Origin: Gaeumannomyces sp. JS-464
Lineage: Eukaryota > Ascomycota > Sordariomycetes > Magnaporthales > Magnaporthaceae
Assembly: GCA_002197995.1 (NCBI GenBank)
Contig: NGZR01000003.1
Location: 3,100,001-3,164,000, forward strand
Direction: 5' to 3'
DNA length: 64,000 bases
The position numbers and the translations under genes were made by a program. The notes beneath the pieces were generated by a model, which worked only from the letters and a program-made list of their open reading frames with translations, did not search any database and had not been told where the DNA came from. Positions 1 through 13,019 of this stretch are shown one piece after another (the first letter of the stretch is position 1; every line of letters begins with the position of its first letter).

Positions 1-146
1 AGCTTAAAAGTTACTTTTAAGCTAACTCGTGTATATATAAAAACCATACAACCTTTTTTATAGCCTTTTCTTTTTTCCTTTTTATCTTTTAAAATAACAT
101 CACTTTAACCTTTATTAGCGACTACCTAATAGCCAGGTTTATTACA
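1..146 (+). repeat. 5' LTR of gypsy element A (truncated by window edge)
   Basis: This is the 3' part of a long terminal repeat. It matches 21249-21398 almost throughout, including a TATA-like stretch (tatatataaaaacc) and the end ggtttattaca; the differences are mainly transitions. About 27 bases of the LTR start lie left of the window. It marks the left side of element A, whose 3' LTR lies at 21222-21398. Confidence 0.75.
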
Positions 147-3100
147 TTTTTAAAAAATCTTTTCCTACCAAAAGGGATTATAATAATAACAATACTAAAT
201 ACTACGAATAACGACGGGGGTTTAACTTTTACTTTTAATGCCTCGACCCCCTTTTTACAAAGCTCGCTACTCGCTACTATTACGAACTTCCAAATACGAT
301 TAGCCGCGGCCGAATTTAACTAATAAAAATTCCAAAACGACGCTAATAAGCTTTTCGTCGACCACCGTAACGATATTATACGGGTAATAACGGAATAGAA
401 AAACCAATTTTTAACCGTATACGTAATATTCCTCGCATTAAAACGGCTGCTTTTTAAAAACCCGACTTTATACGCCGGTAATGGGGGCGGTTTCGACGCT
501 TAAAAAAACGCGGTCGAATATAAGCTTAACCGAAACGCGAAATTTATTAAAAACAACCGCGATAAATTCGAGTATATTTGGGCGTGTTTAGCTTTAAGCA
601 TTTAAAATGTAATACGCTCCTATTACGAAATCGGAGGATTAAATAGCACGTATAACCTAGCCGATTTTATTTTCCACTTTAGTATTATTTTTAACGACTT
701 TTACAAAAAAGCTTAGGCTTTAACGAAACTGGAAGCTTACCGGATAAAACCGGGCTAAACGTTTACTTATTTCCATATTAAATTCGAAATGCTATTAATA
801 TCCGCTAGCGGATTAAAATAAACGAACGAAATTAAAATTAATTACTTCCGTTTTCGCATTTCTAATCGCATTTGTTTAACGGCAATAGCGGGCTTATACG
901 ATACCACCTCCTACTAAAAAATGGTAGCGGTATATAAACGCATTGCATAAGCATTGGAAACGATCGACTTAAATAATAAATTCGGCAAAAAAGCATTACA
1001 ACCCCCCGCTTTTGCTTATACCGAAAAAAGTACGAAAAACACTTTAATAACAAACGTTAACGCGGTTTACATTAACGTACAACCGCCACGTAAGCTACGC
1101 GCTTTTTAGGTATTTTAAAAAGAATTTTAACGGCAATGAAAATCCGAAGCGTGTTTAAATTATAAAAACAAAAAATACGAGCGACGAGCTTATCGGTACC
1201 GAAACGCGGCACGGCCGAAAAAGGTTAAGTTAGCCCCGACTTAAAACACCGGTACCGAAAAAGGAAAAAAGTAACCCCTAATAAAAAACTTAATTAAAAA
1301 AGGAAATTGCGGCAACGGATATAAACTGCAACTAATAAGCCATTTAAAAGAAAATGGAAAAACGAATTAAAAAAAATCGAACGAAGCATAAACGGCCCCC
1401 CGTTTTTGGTTTTAATACTATTTAACTTTTCTTAATTTATTAATGTATAAATGGATTTAAAATGCGAGTATTACGCGGCAATAAGCGAAGAATTTGCGAT
1501 AAAATTCCAAATTAAAAAAATATAACTTTATAAACCACGATAACTAGGAACGGTTTTAAGCAAAGCCCCGCTAGCTATTAAGCATTTGCTAAATGTAAAA
1601 TGGATATAAATAGCTAAATAAAGCCTATTTTATTTTACATTATTCCAGGCATATTACGAAACGTTATTTTAAAACTTTCGTAAATAAAATACGAATAAAT
1701 TACCCTTAACGCGGTTTTAAGCTGCCTACGGATAAAAGCAATAAGCCAATTCGTAATTAAAAAAGCGAAAGCCCGACTAATTTCGAAAAAACTCCCGGTA
1801 ATTATCGGCAGTATTTTCGCCGTAATTTGCCGAAAATAATAACGAAATTTTTAATAAAATTACGAGTTTATATCCACTTTTTTAAAAATAATAATACGAA
1901 TATTACAATTTACCGCCAAAATACCACCGTTGTACCGGTTAAAACCTAAATTGCTTTAAAAATTAGCGAAATTCGCCGACCTTTTCGATAAAACGAAAGC
2001 ATTAGGGTTATTTTTATACCGGGGGAACCTAAACCATTATATTAAACTAAAGAAAAACGACGACGGCTTTATTCCGAACCTTTTTTAAAAACGCTTATAT
2101 AACATACCGAAAAAATAACTTTTAAAATTGCGCAAACAAATTACCAACTTAATAAATAAAAGCTAAATCCGCGTTAATTTATTTTTAATAACCGCGCTTG
2201 TTTTAATAATACGCAAATAGTTAAAAGGCTAGCGTTTATACGTAAATTACCGTGCATTTAACGCGATTACGCTTTAAAATCGCTACTTTTTACCGTTAGT
2301 AAAAAAAACATTCCGCTTTTTATTAAAAGCGAAATGGTTTACAAAAATGGACGTTAAAACCGCTTTTTACAAAATCCGGGTAGCAAAAGGCGAAAAACAT
2401 TTAATAGTGTTTCAAATACGATTCGGATTATTCGAATAGCTAATATGCCCGTTCGGTTTTGCAAAAGCCCTAATAACGTTTTAACGCTATATTAACGGTA
2501 TTTTAAGCGATATTTTCGACGATTTCGTATTAATATATTTAAATAACGTGTTTATTTTTTCCTTGGGATTTCGCAAAAATTATATGGAAAAAGTGAAAAA
2601 AGTTTTCCGTCGGTTAAAAAACGCCGGGCTAAATTTAAACCTGGAAAAAAACGATTTCGCAATGTAAAAAGTTAAATATTTAAGGTTTATAATTAAAGCA
2701 AAAAAGGGAATTTAAACCGATTTAAAAAAAATCCGCGCGATTCGCGATTAAAAAGCCTTAGAAAAATTTAAAAAATTTCGCGGCTTTTTTAGCTTCGCTA
2801 ATTTTTACCGAGATTTTATCGACAAATATTCGGAATTAATTACGCTATTGCTAATTTTAACCAAAAAAAGAACTTCGTACTAATAGGATTTTAAAATCGA
2901 TATAGCATTTAAGCGGTTAAAACTAGCGTTTATTTAAACATTCGTGCTAATATAATAAAATTTAAAACAAAATACAAAGCTAAAATTAAACTATTTCGAA
3001 ACGGCTTTAAAAGGTTGTTTATTTTAAAAAGGGAAAAACGGTTTATAACGACCAATTACTTACCATTTCGCTAAATTAAACAACGTATAACGCAATTATA

Positions 3101-4430
3101 TTATTTACGATAAAAAACTCCTAACGGTAATAAAATGCTTAAAAACCTGGAACGTAAAATTACGAAACGTATTTAAACCGTTTTTAATTTTTACAAATTA
3201 TAAAAGTTTAAAATACTTTTTTAAATTTTAAAAAATGTCCGAAAAACAAATGCGTTAAACGGAAATATTAGCGAAATTTAATTACAATTTGTAATACCGA
3301 CCAAAAAAACACGCAGTATTGCCGAACGCGTTATTACGAAAAAAACAAAACGAAAAGGAAAGGATACGTAAAATAACGCTGTTATAACTAATGTAACCCG
3401 GTTAAAATATAACGCTAATAAAATTCCGTATTAACTCCGTATTTATAACCACTTTATTCCCGAGCTAAATTTATAATAAAGCTACGCTAATACGAAAAAA
3501 AACTTTAACATTTAATTTAGCCCAGCTATTAATATAAAGCCATATTTATATTATACCTTTTTTAACGGGAGCTATTATTTTCCGCGAATAAGCTTTAACG
3601 AATTTATAAAACAAAGCGTTACGCTGTAATAAAACATACGAATATAAACTCGTAATAATTTAGCAAAATACGCGCAGTTTTTTTTTAAAAGTTAATATAA
3701 AAACGCAAATAGCAAATTGCGAAATTAATATATAAAAAGCATTTTAATATAAAAAACGGTTATAATTTCCAATTTAAAAACCATTAATTACCATTTTAAT
3801 CCAAAAAGTACACGTTTTTTTAATTATAGGCCATATAAATTGGAATAACACATTCGCCGTTTTATACCGAAATTACTATTAAAATAGGATATTACGAAAT
3901 ATAGCACGATTTATCCGCAATTGCGATATATGCCGCAAATCCCGCTTATTACGTTAATATAAACAAAGGTTATTACGCTTTTTCCCGGTTTTAAACCAAT
4001 TTTAAAAAAACATTTCGATAAATTTTATAACAAAGCTTTCCATTATCAAAAAAAAACCGGAATATTTAATAGTAATTACTAATAAATTGTTAAAATATAT
4101 CTAGTTAAAAGCTATGCATAATATAAAAGCAAAAAAATATATAGCAAAATTCCGTTTTATTTAATAGCAATTTCGTAGCTTCCCAAATAGTATTATATCC
4201 GATAAAAGTTCGAATTAAATCGGAAAATTTTAAATAAAATTATGCTTTTAAATGGGAATTAAATAACTGCTTTTTATATCTTTCCACCCCGAAATAAACG
4301 GGGGTATAAAACGAGCAAACCAAAAAGTCCAGCACTATTTACGCTGTTTTATTACTTTCGCGCAAACCGATTAATTATAACATTTCGACGTTTACTAGCT
4401 CGCGTTTAACAATAAAAATTCGATTATTAT
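147..4430 (+). pseudogene. Element A gag-pol remnant (Ty3/gypsy)
   Basis: Polyprotein region of a Ty3/gypsy retrotransposon, heavily mutated. The first 1.3 kb after the LTR is probably gag but has no recognisable motif. The reverse transcriptase core lies about 2280-2640. Its catalytic box reads Y-L-N-N at 2536-2547, as expected if YLDD lost both Asp codons to G-to-A change. RNase H follows. The integrase zinc-binding region has a Cys-x2-Cys at 3922-3933, and its core runs to 4430. Many in-frame TAA and TAG codons sit where Gln or Trp is usual. The LINE at 4443 cuts the integrase frame, which resumes after 12003. It is not functional. Confidence 0.75.
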
Positions 4431-4550
4431 AAAATATAGCTTAAAAAAAAGCTGCTGCGACTTTAAAAACGCGTAGCCGGTTAGCCCTTCCAAATAATCC
4501 AATTCTAACGCCAAAATCGAACCCCTCGCAGCCGACTCGACCCCGGATCG

Positions 4551-5870
4551 ATGCCGCATCGTGCGCGCGCCGACGGCGCGGGCCAAAAATCGATAGCGAT
4601 CGATTTTAGGCTCGCGGCCAATCGGCACGCCACGACGGTGGATCCTCCTAACGCGTTTTCGAACACGCGGGGAAGCAGCGACACCGATACGAAACCGGCG
4701 CGCAATTGCCAAAATAAAAAAGAAAAAGAGATTATCGATAAGCTAAAGCCCTTTATAATTAATAGAAAGTTGCTGGAAGTCCTGCAATTGGTATCGGAGC
4801 TAACGAAGCGAGGGATCGACGCGAAAGCGGCTCGCTAGCGCGAAGCCGCCGCAAAAAGATTAGTAACTAACGACACGCTGTAAAAGCTTAAAGCAAAAAT
4901 ATTCGAGGAAGTTAAAAAAGCATTGGTTAACACCAAAAAGTCCTATGCCATTGCATTGGCCACGGGCTTACCGGCCCGAATGCCGGGCGGAACCGAGTCG
5001 ATTTAACCACGCTAATAGTACCTAAATACGGCGTAACCCCCACCCCGATTTTATACCGTCGAAAATCGAACGAAAGATTGTCGTAAACGTAAAAAAACCC
5101 CCAAAGGCAATTAAGGAGCGATTAATAATAAACACCTTACAAGCGTTAAATAACCAACTAAATACGACAGTACGGGCAACGAAACGATTTCGGAGCGGAA
5201 ACGTAATAATATGCTTTTAAGCAAACGCAAAAAAATATAGGAAAAGAAACGATTAGGTAAAAAAAGTATTCGGCGACCAGGTAACGATCCGGGTGCGGAC
5301 ATATAACGTGGTAATTCGAGGTTTTAAATAGGAAGCACTTTTAAAAAACCTAAACGCATTTATTAAAAGTTTAAACGCCGAAAACCGAAACGCAAAAGTT
5401 AAATCCATATACGTGTGGCCGGCCCGGACCCTTTACGAATATGCTATAGTATTAGCTCGCATCGGAACGGTAACGGCAGCGGATTAAACATGCGAACGAG
5501 GACTTGTAATAAAAGCAATAATTTATAATTGCGAGCCGTTTATACTAAACGTTAAAGTTAATTAATATTATAATTGCTTCGAATAGGGATACCGTTAAAA
5601 GTTTTGCATTAAACCGAACCGGTGCTCGTATTGCGAAAAACCGAAATACTAAAAAGGAAAATACCAATGCGACGCCCATTATTAATATTAAAAGGCTACA
5701 CCTAAATGCATAAATTGTAATAAACCGCACCCGGCTTTTTACCGAGGATGCGAAATAGCATAACGCGTTATAGGAAAAGCAAAAGAAGCATACTAAAACC
5801 GACCGAGGAGGTTTATGCTAAAAAGCGCAACTTATAAACTAATAAAAAACGTTACTTTCCCCATTTTCCA
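4551..5870 (+). pseudogene. LINE ORF1 (gag-like, CCHC knuckles), broken
   Basis: The first ORF of the LINE would encode its RNA-binding protein. An ATG at 4551 opens 95 codons in a GC-rich, CpG-rich stretch, with Lys/Glu-rich sequence after residue 55. Stops follow at 4836 and later. Two zinc knuckles remain near the C-terminus. The first starts Cys-x2-Cys at 5623-5634, with its His and next Cys codons changed to tac. The second is Cys-x2-Cys-x3-His-x6-Cys at about 5706-5750, unaltered. The assignment rests on these knuckles and on position upstream of ORF2. The true start is uncertain because the 5' UTR also lies in this GC-rich part. Confidence 0.65.
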
Positions 5871-6199
5871 AGCCCGCTAACCCTTCGGAACCGGAGGGCT
5901 AACGAGCTTTAGTAAAAAACGAAGGAATAATTTAAACTCGGATAATAACTTACTAACCCGGATTTTAAAACGCCGACTAGTTGGCAAACCCCGCAAAGAT
6001 TTACAGTTACCCAAAGGTCGAACCGACATACGGCCGCTTCCTTTACCCATAATACACTTCGCTTTTAAAACGAGCTCCCCGTTAATTAAACCCCCCGTTA
6101 TTGCAAACGAGCAAGTACGCGAAAAAGCCGAAAGGATAACGGCTTAAACAAACCCCCCCCGCCCCCCCCCTTTTCCGAACCGCTACCGATAATAAACAG

Positions 6200-9100
6200 C
6201 ATTAGCCCGTAAAACGTACTAAAAGGCCCAAAAAAACCCGTATGGTAATTTTAATATTGTATTGAAATATAGGAAAAGGGAGCGGAAAAGGAAATATCCC
6301 GCTATTTAATAGGAAAAAATACGATATAATAGCTATATAAAAGCCGGAGTTAAACCGATATGAAAACCCAAAAAAACCAGCAAAGTGCAAATACGAAGTG
6401 GTTTATTACCAAACCGATAACCGTTTAAACGCAGCATTATACGTTTATTAACGGCTAAACCCCGTATCGTGGAAAAGCCGAAACGGATACAATTAGGTAA
6501 TAGTAATATTGTAAACCCCATTGGGAAAAATCGATATTTACTCGATATATTCGCCGGATTTAAAAGCATTAAAAAAGTAGCACACGCTATTAACAAAAAT
6601 CGAAACGCAATTGCTACGATACTACGCCGTGCTTATAAGGGATTTTAATATGCACCACCTTATGTAAAACGTTTATAACAAACAAAACGAAAAAGCAAAC
6701 GTATTATTATCGCTAACGCACCGGTGGAAATTCGAACTTGCAACATTTTACGGAAAAGTAACGAAAGAAAAATTTAGCGAACGAAAAAGCATAATCGACC
6801 ATGCATAAATATCCGACGCGTTAGCCGTAAAATACGAAAGTAAAAACGACGAAATAGGGGGATCGAATTACCACCCCCAAATAATCCTAATTAATACCGA
6901 AACGGAGCCGCTTCGGTAAAAAACCGCCGAAAAATGGGTATGGAAAAAAATAAACATTAATATAAAAAACGACTAAAAAAAGGCATTGCAATTAGCTACA
7001 TAGCATATCGAAATTAAAAATATAAAAACACCGGAAAATATCGATAACTAAATAAATATATTAATAAGCTAATTAACCCTAATCGCTAATAAGTTAATAC
7101 CGAAAAGGAAAACATTAACTAATTTTAAACTAGCACCGTATTGGAATTTAAAATTTACTAAATTCGCTAAAAAAACGAGGAAGTGCCGGCGTGCATATAC
7201 GAGGTTAAAAACATAAAATAGCCATAACGAATTAAAAGCAGCAAATAAAGCTTTTATAAAGGAAAAAAGGAAGGCGGCCAACGCGTATTGGAAAGAGTTT
7301 ATTAGGGAAGCATTAAAAATAAAAAAGAAAAAAGCCACCTTTTAAAACGTAAAACGGTAAGCGAAATTGCGCAGCTATAAAAAACGAAATCCAACCAAAC
7401 TACCGGATTTGCACCGACCAAAAAACGGCAATTAGGAACTAATTAACACCCACGCAAATAAAGCAATAACCCTAACAGCTAAGTTTTACCCTAACCCGAA
7501 AGCGGATTTAACCGATATTACAAATACCACGTTTAACGACGACACGTTTTACCACGCGTTTTTAATAAAACATATAATAAACCCGGAAAGCGGCGACGTA
7601 TTAACGGCCTTAAAAAGAACGCAAAACTGGAAAGCCCGAAAGCGGACAATTTATTAAACGGACTTTTAAAAGCATACGGCGAACCCTATTAAAAAGCTAT
7701 ATCCAAAATAGCTAACGCTAGCTTCGACCTCGAATATTTTCCGAAACGCTTTCGAAACGCACTTATAATAATACTGTTAAAGCTAAGCAAAAGCACAAAA
7801 AATAGGAAAATAGCGGGAGGATGGAAACCGATCGCATTTTTTTCGTTCATTTTTAAAGTTATAAAAGCTATAATAGGAAAACGGATCGCTAACGAAGCGG
7901 AGGAAAAGGGATTCCTACCGGAAGGATAAATGGGCAATAAAAAAAAACGCAATACCGAACTCGCTATTAAATAAGTGATAAATATAGTAATAACGGCGTA
8001 AAACCACGACGTTATAACCTCGCTATTGCAATTTAACCTATTAAAGGCATTCGATAATATTAACTATATTAAACTGCTTAATATAATGCGAAAATAAGGA
8101 TTTCCACCAAAAATAGTTAAATAAATTAAAAGCTGGCTTATAAATAAAACGGCCCGGTTTCGGTTTAACGAAAACACGTTAGCGCTAATACCAGTAATTG
8201 CAAAAATCCCGCAAGGATATACCACTATTATTTATATTATTTATCCTTTATATCGCGTTATTATACGATAAGTTGGAAAAAATCCTAAAAATAACGGTGG
8301 TCGGTTTCGCCGACGATATTAACCTTTTAGCAATAAAAAGCACTATAACGGAAACGGCACGATTATTAGAAAAAGCTTAAAACGTATGCTAAACGTGGGC
8401 AAAAATAATAGAAATAATATTTAACGTATTAAAAACCGAGCTATTGCATTTTATTAAAGCTTTGAATTAAACCCGGGTTTATACCGGAGCTACCCACGTA
8501 TAACCATCGCTAGCGGCGAAATTCCTCGAAATTTAACTAAATTATAAATTAAATTTTAAAGCTTATACTAAATAAACGAAAGGTAAATAGGAAAAATAAC
8601 AATTGGCGATAATAAAACTCGCAACGGTAACGTAAAAAAGTAACCTCGCTAAAGCGAAACAATTATACGCAATAATATGCAAAAGCGTAATAGCATATAA
8701 AACCGCAATATACCACCTTTTAACCGAACTATGGGGCTGGTTTTAAAGCGCGATTAAAAAGTTAGCGAAAAGAATAGCAAGCATGTTTTAAAATGGTAGC
8801 CGAAGCATATAAAGCGACGTTATTAGCCCATTTAAAAACAAAAACTTACGTGCCACTTTTAAATTTATATTTAAACGAAAGGGTAATTAATATAAAAAAT
8901 AAATGGTTAAAAACTGGAATAATATAGCGGATTAACGAAGCGATAGCGAAAGTAACGGGCCGATTTAAAAGGTTAAAATACCGGGAACGAAGCAAAAAAT
9001 TACACTTTTAAAGCGGCCAATAAAAAAGGGATAAGCGGAACGCTAAAACCGACCTAAAACAACCCCGAAACCGAAACGCAAATTAATCCCCCGCGGAAAC

Positions 9101-9660
9101 GAAAAAAAGTTTAAATATAAACACGCGAAACGTTAAAACCCTAACGTAATAATGGAGTAAAAGTTAAAAATTGCCAATTTAACGAAAGCGGTAAGGAAAA
9201 CGAACCGGTATAAAACCGCGTACCTAGCGGATAACCCCCTATTTACGGAGGAAATGGTTAAGTATTACGAAAAAATGCTAAAAGCATATAGCTTAATAGC
9301 AATTTAAGTTAAAACGGAAAAGCTTAATTTAAATGCTTTCCTATTTAATAAAAACGTGCTTAACGCGGTAACGCCGTTATGCGAGTGCGGTAGCGGATAA
9401 AAGGAAATAGCATAGCACGTGCTAACCTAATGCACCCGTTGGGATAAAAACGGGATGGCACCGGGATAGCATAAGCGGATAACCGAAAGGCATACTTCGA
9501 ATTATAGGAAATAAAAACACATTATTTAAAAAAGCAATACGCATAATGTTTAAAATTGAAAAACTAATAAATTTTAAGGCAGCGAAAAAGGTAAAAGGAA
9601 AACGCGCAAAAAAAAAGGAAAAAAAAAAAACGCTACCGAATTGGAAAAAAACCGAACCAT
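6200..9660 (+). pseudogene. LINE ORF2: endonuclease and reverse transcriptase, broken
   Basis: Second ORF of the LINE. An apurinic-type endonuclease domain is suggested by Gly-Ser-Asn-Tyr-His-Pro at 6860-6877, resembling the conserved G-S-D-H-x-P box with Asp changed to Asn. The reverse transcriptase spans about 7830-8480. An open stretch at 8198-8380 keeps an intact Phe-Ala-Asp-Asp catalytic box at 8306-8317. Near the C-terminus, Cys-x-Cys at 9380-9388 followed by His at 9416 and Cys at 9431 matches the terminal zinc-finger-like motif of many fungal LINEs. Dozens of TAA and TAG codons replace Gln and Trp. The protein is dead, but the family is clear. Confidence 0.8.
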
Positions 9661-11947
9661 AAATAACTATAAAACGCTAAACGAAAATACCCTATTAAAA
9701 AACGAAGGGAAGAAAAAGTGGACCGACGCTAATACTTTATATGCGAGCCGTAACCGGAAAAATTAACTAAGCTAATTATTTCCATTTTTACCCATTTCTT
9801 TTAACATTTCGTTAATAACATTTTCCCGATACTTAGTTAAAATCCGACCGAAAATAAAATTAAAAGGATTTTGCACGAAGGACATTTAGTAAATATAAAA
9901 AGGTTAGCGAACCGGAGGAAAATAGCGATATAAAAGGAAATATCGATAAACCCGTATTTTAGCCCGCTTTAAAACTAACGCTTTCATTTAAATGCGGTTA
10001 AACGAATCCCACGCATCGATAATTTTAAAAGCCTAACCCGACATGGTTTACGCCGGGGCACTATATTACCGAAAAAGGAGCGAACGAAACCCGAGCCACT
10101 AAATGCAGTTATAACAGCAAAAGCGCTTTTTAAACTGGAAAAGAACGAGCGCGAAAACCTAGCATTAAAAGGGACGCCGAACCGCTTCCCGATATTTTTC
10201 GCAAATCGAACGTAACCGGCGATAGCGTGCTTTAAAATGGTATAACGAAATTAAAAAAAAGCATTGGTAATAAAGCATATAGCACCGGAATAGGACCGTT
10301 ATAAACTTTAACGGTATAAACGACCTCCGTTAAAACATCTTCCAAATCGGCAGCAGTTTTAAAAAGGGATTGGATATAACGCTAATAGGCATAAAAAACG
10401 TTATAAACTTAATTTTTAATATTAACGGGAAGTTACTAAAACGAAACCGATAAATTAGCAATAAAAAAAAGCAATAAAAGAAAAAAGGAAAAAAAATAAC
10501 AAATTTAAACGTAAGCACCGCGCGAAAAGGCGCACCCCACATAAGTTAAAACGCGAAAAGCTAAAAATATAAGTTAGCACGACCGAAACCGAGCAAGGAA
10601 AAAGGCGGAGCAAATAAAAAACATATAAGCTTTATAATAACATCCCCGAACGGCGCCGGCACTATTAATGCCGTTAGCGAAACGCTAAATGCAACTAACA
10701 TAAATTTTATAAGCAAGCTTAAAAAGTTAGCAAAGCGGGATAAAAAGGGGAACGATACGGGAAATATACACCATCGAGTCGTAAAAAATGTAACCCGAAA
10801 AAATAGCGATCGCCGCTTTATATTCCTTTTAATGGTATAAACGGTAAGGTTAAAAGAAAAAAGAAAAAAAATTAGTAAAAAAATAAGGAACGAAGCGGTG
10901 CAAAACCGCATTTACAGCTTTAACGCGGGGGTTCGGAGTAACGCCGGCTTCGAAGTCGTCGTTATCGTTAAAGCTGGAAAATGGGTGCTCGTTGCGATCG
11001 CCACGAGGAGGAGCAAACGCAAGGCCGCCACCACCACCGCTGCCGCTATAGCCGCCGCGCGCATTACCGCGCGCGCCGCCGCGAGGAAAACGGGGAGTTT
11101 TGTTTTTAAAAGTTATAATGCAGGAAAATAGGAGCCGGAAAAGGAACGAAGCGCGGGAGGGCAAATGTAAAAGCGCGGGCGGGAGGATGCGCGAAAATTA
11201 GGAGCAAAGGTGGAAAGAAAAAATTAAAAGTTATAACAAAAAAAGATTAAAAAAGGGCGAAAAAAAAAGGGCAAAAACTTTTAAAGGCAAAAGGGGAAGG
11301 AACGGTGGAAACCCGCACCCGAAAGGAAATAAAGGCATAACCGGAAAGCATAACACAAATAAAGCAAAAGCAACACAATTACGAAAACGGCAAACTAATA
11401 AAAAGGTCGAATACGCGTTATAAGCGAGGAAATAATCCGCAACCGGAGCGTTACTTCCGAAAGCGAACAATATAATCACGTCGAGTTACCCGACGTTAAC
11501 CACGACCCTCGAACCTTACGAAGCAGCCACGCGACTAAACACCGAAGCGGGACCGGGAAACCTCGGACGCGGATAATTAAACCACCGCAATTAACCGAAC
11601 TAACATTACCATTACTAACATTACCACAAAAAAAGAAAACCCGGTACCGGGCGCTATTTAAGCGCAATATGCATTCCTTACAGTTTTTCCTTTGCGTATT
11701 TTCCTATTATTACCATTAATTATAAGGACGTTTCCGCGATGGAACTTTTAAAAGCAGTCGCAAAAACTAAGCAAACGGCACCATTGTTTAACATAGCAAA
11801 GATTGTATACGAAAAGCAAATATGGTTTTTACTTTTAGGCCACCGAGCCGGATGCGGACCGCACCCGGAAACGAATTTAAGGGTTTTTACATGTATATAA
11901 AAATAGCAAAAGCACCGAGGTTTTTACAAACATAACGGCAGTATAAC
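9661..11947 (+). other. LINE 3' region, about 2.3 kb, mostly without recognised content
   Basis: This stretch lies between the end of ORF2 and the (TAA)n tail. It is unusually long for a 3' UTR and may include captured or nested sequence. Apart from a GC-rich Gly/Arg-coding patch at 10946-11125 and a 3' end of about 60 bases shared with the SINE-like element at 40712-40775, I see nothing recognisable. Open frames on the minus strand at 10330-10911 are hydrophobic translations of A-rich DNA and are not supported as genes. Confidence 0.5.
10946..11125 (-). other. Possible captured RGG-repeat coding fragment
   Basis: Read on the minus strand, this GC-rich patch encodes a stretch with Arg-Gly-Gly and Gly-rich repeats, then Pro-Pro-Arg-Gly and an acidic Asn-Asp-Asn-Asp-Asp run. 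That composition resembles the tail of an RNA-binding RGG protein. The patch keeps CpA-containing runs such as gccaccaccacc that are rare in its surroundings. Flanking minus-strand sequence does not continue as a convincing protein. The plus-strand frame (Ala/Arg-rich) is an alternative. It could be a host fragment carried by the LINE, or simple GC-rich DNA. Confidence 0.3.

Positions 11948-11990
<43 letters not shown>
11948..11990 (+). repeat. (TAA)14 microsatellite, 3' tail of the LINE
   Basis: Fourteen TAA units directly precede the right-hand target duplication at 11991. Simple-repeat 3' tails are common in I- and Tad-like LINEs, so I read it as the insertion tail of the element. Confidence 0.85.
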
Positions 11991-11994
<4 letters not shown>

Positions 11995-12002
11995 TATAGC
12001 TT

Positions 12003-13019
12003 TAACCGTTTATTTTCGAATTTAATATTAACTTAATCCCAATATACTTTTTACCAAATAACGCGTTTAAAGCTAGTAAAAAAAGGCGCGTTTTCGCCTT
12101 TTTAACCTATTTACGCGAAGGATTAAAACTCGCTATAATAACCGCGACATTTGCGTAATAATAATAAAAGTCCCAAACAAACAAGTTCCGCCGTCCGGTT
12201 GAAAAATACAAAATAAAGGATAAAATTTAGCTATTTTTCCGCAATATTAAAACAAACCGCCTTAGTAAAAAGCTAAATTAAATAGCAAATAAATACAAAA
12301 TGGTTGCGGTTTTAACTCCTTTTATTATTATATTGGATATGTTTAAAAGCATTTACTTTACTTTTTACGTAAAACTAATCGAACGAGTAACGAACGACCC
12401 GCTTTTGTTATAAATAAATACGGATATACGATTAAGCCTCGTCCAAATCCTATTACCGGAAAATAGCGAACTTCGGAAAAAGTGGTTCGTAAAAAAGATT
12501 TTAATAGTAAAAAACGCTAAAAGGCGGGGAAAAAGGCAAATATTAGTAAAATAAGTAAAATAAAACAAAACGAATTAAAATTTATTAAAAAATTTCGAAA
12601 ATACAGCGGTAATAGCAAACTTCGAAGCGTAATAAAAAAGCGCGCGCATTTAAAACGGTTTTGAATTGCGAAGCAAAAAAAAGCAAACGACGGCGTTACG
12701 TAAATAAAAAAAGCGCGTTACAAATGTTTAACTACCTAAAAACAAAAAAAAAGCCGAAAAGCGGGCGGGCGCGCATTATATAAAAGCACGAAATTAAAAC
12801 GACCCCCAGTTTAATTACAATTATAAACGATGCGATAAAAAACAAAAAACACGCCGGCTTTAAAAATTTAACGAAAAAAAAAAACAAAAACGAACGCCGA
12901 GGTTAAAACGCGCCGGTTTAAATATAAAAATAAAAAAAAGCTTTAGCATAATAAGTTATTACTATACCTAAAACCCAATTTTAAAAAAAAAAACCTATAC
13001 GCATAATATAAAAAAAAGG
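12003..13019 (+). other. Element A resumed after the LINE (integrase C-terminal side)
   Basis: Removing the LINE and one copy of the target duplication joins the integrase frame at 4430 to this sequence, and the frame continues with scattered TAA and TAG codons to about 12570. The rest, to 13019, is A-rich with G/C only as CpG. No chromodomain was recognised. Nothing else is supported here. Confidence 0.4.

Larger units (their letters stand above)
4431..12002 (+). mobile_element. Full-length LINE (non-LTR retrotransposon) with target duplication
   Basis: A LINE of about 7.5 kb inserted in the integrase region of element A. The 12-base direct repeat aaaatatagctt occurs at 4431-4442 and 11991-12002, so the element proper is 4443-11990. 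It has an ORF1 with CCHC knuckles, an ORF2 with endonuclease, reverse transcriptase and a C-terminal Cys/His motif, and a (TAA)14 tail, in the order usual for fungal Tad-like LINEs. Both ORFs are broken by transitions. No RNase H was recognised between the RT and the final Cys/His motif. Confidence 0.85.

Noticed and set aside
10330..10911. Two minus-strand open frames in the LINE 3' region
   Set aside because: They are low-complexity Phe/Leu/Ile-rich translations of A-rich DNA with no motif. Not supported as genes.
11948..11990. TAA microsatellite as an independent simple repeat
   Set aside because: It abuts the target duplication of the LINE exactly, so it is better read as the element's 3' tail.
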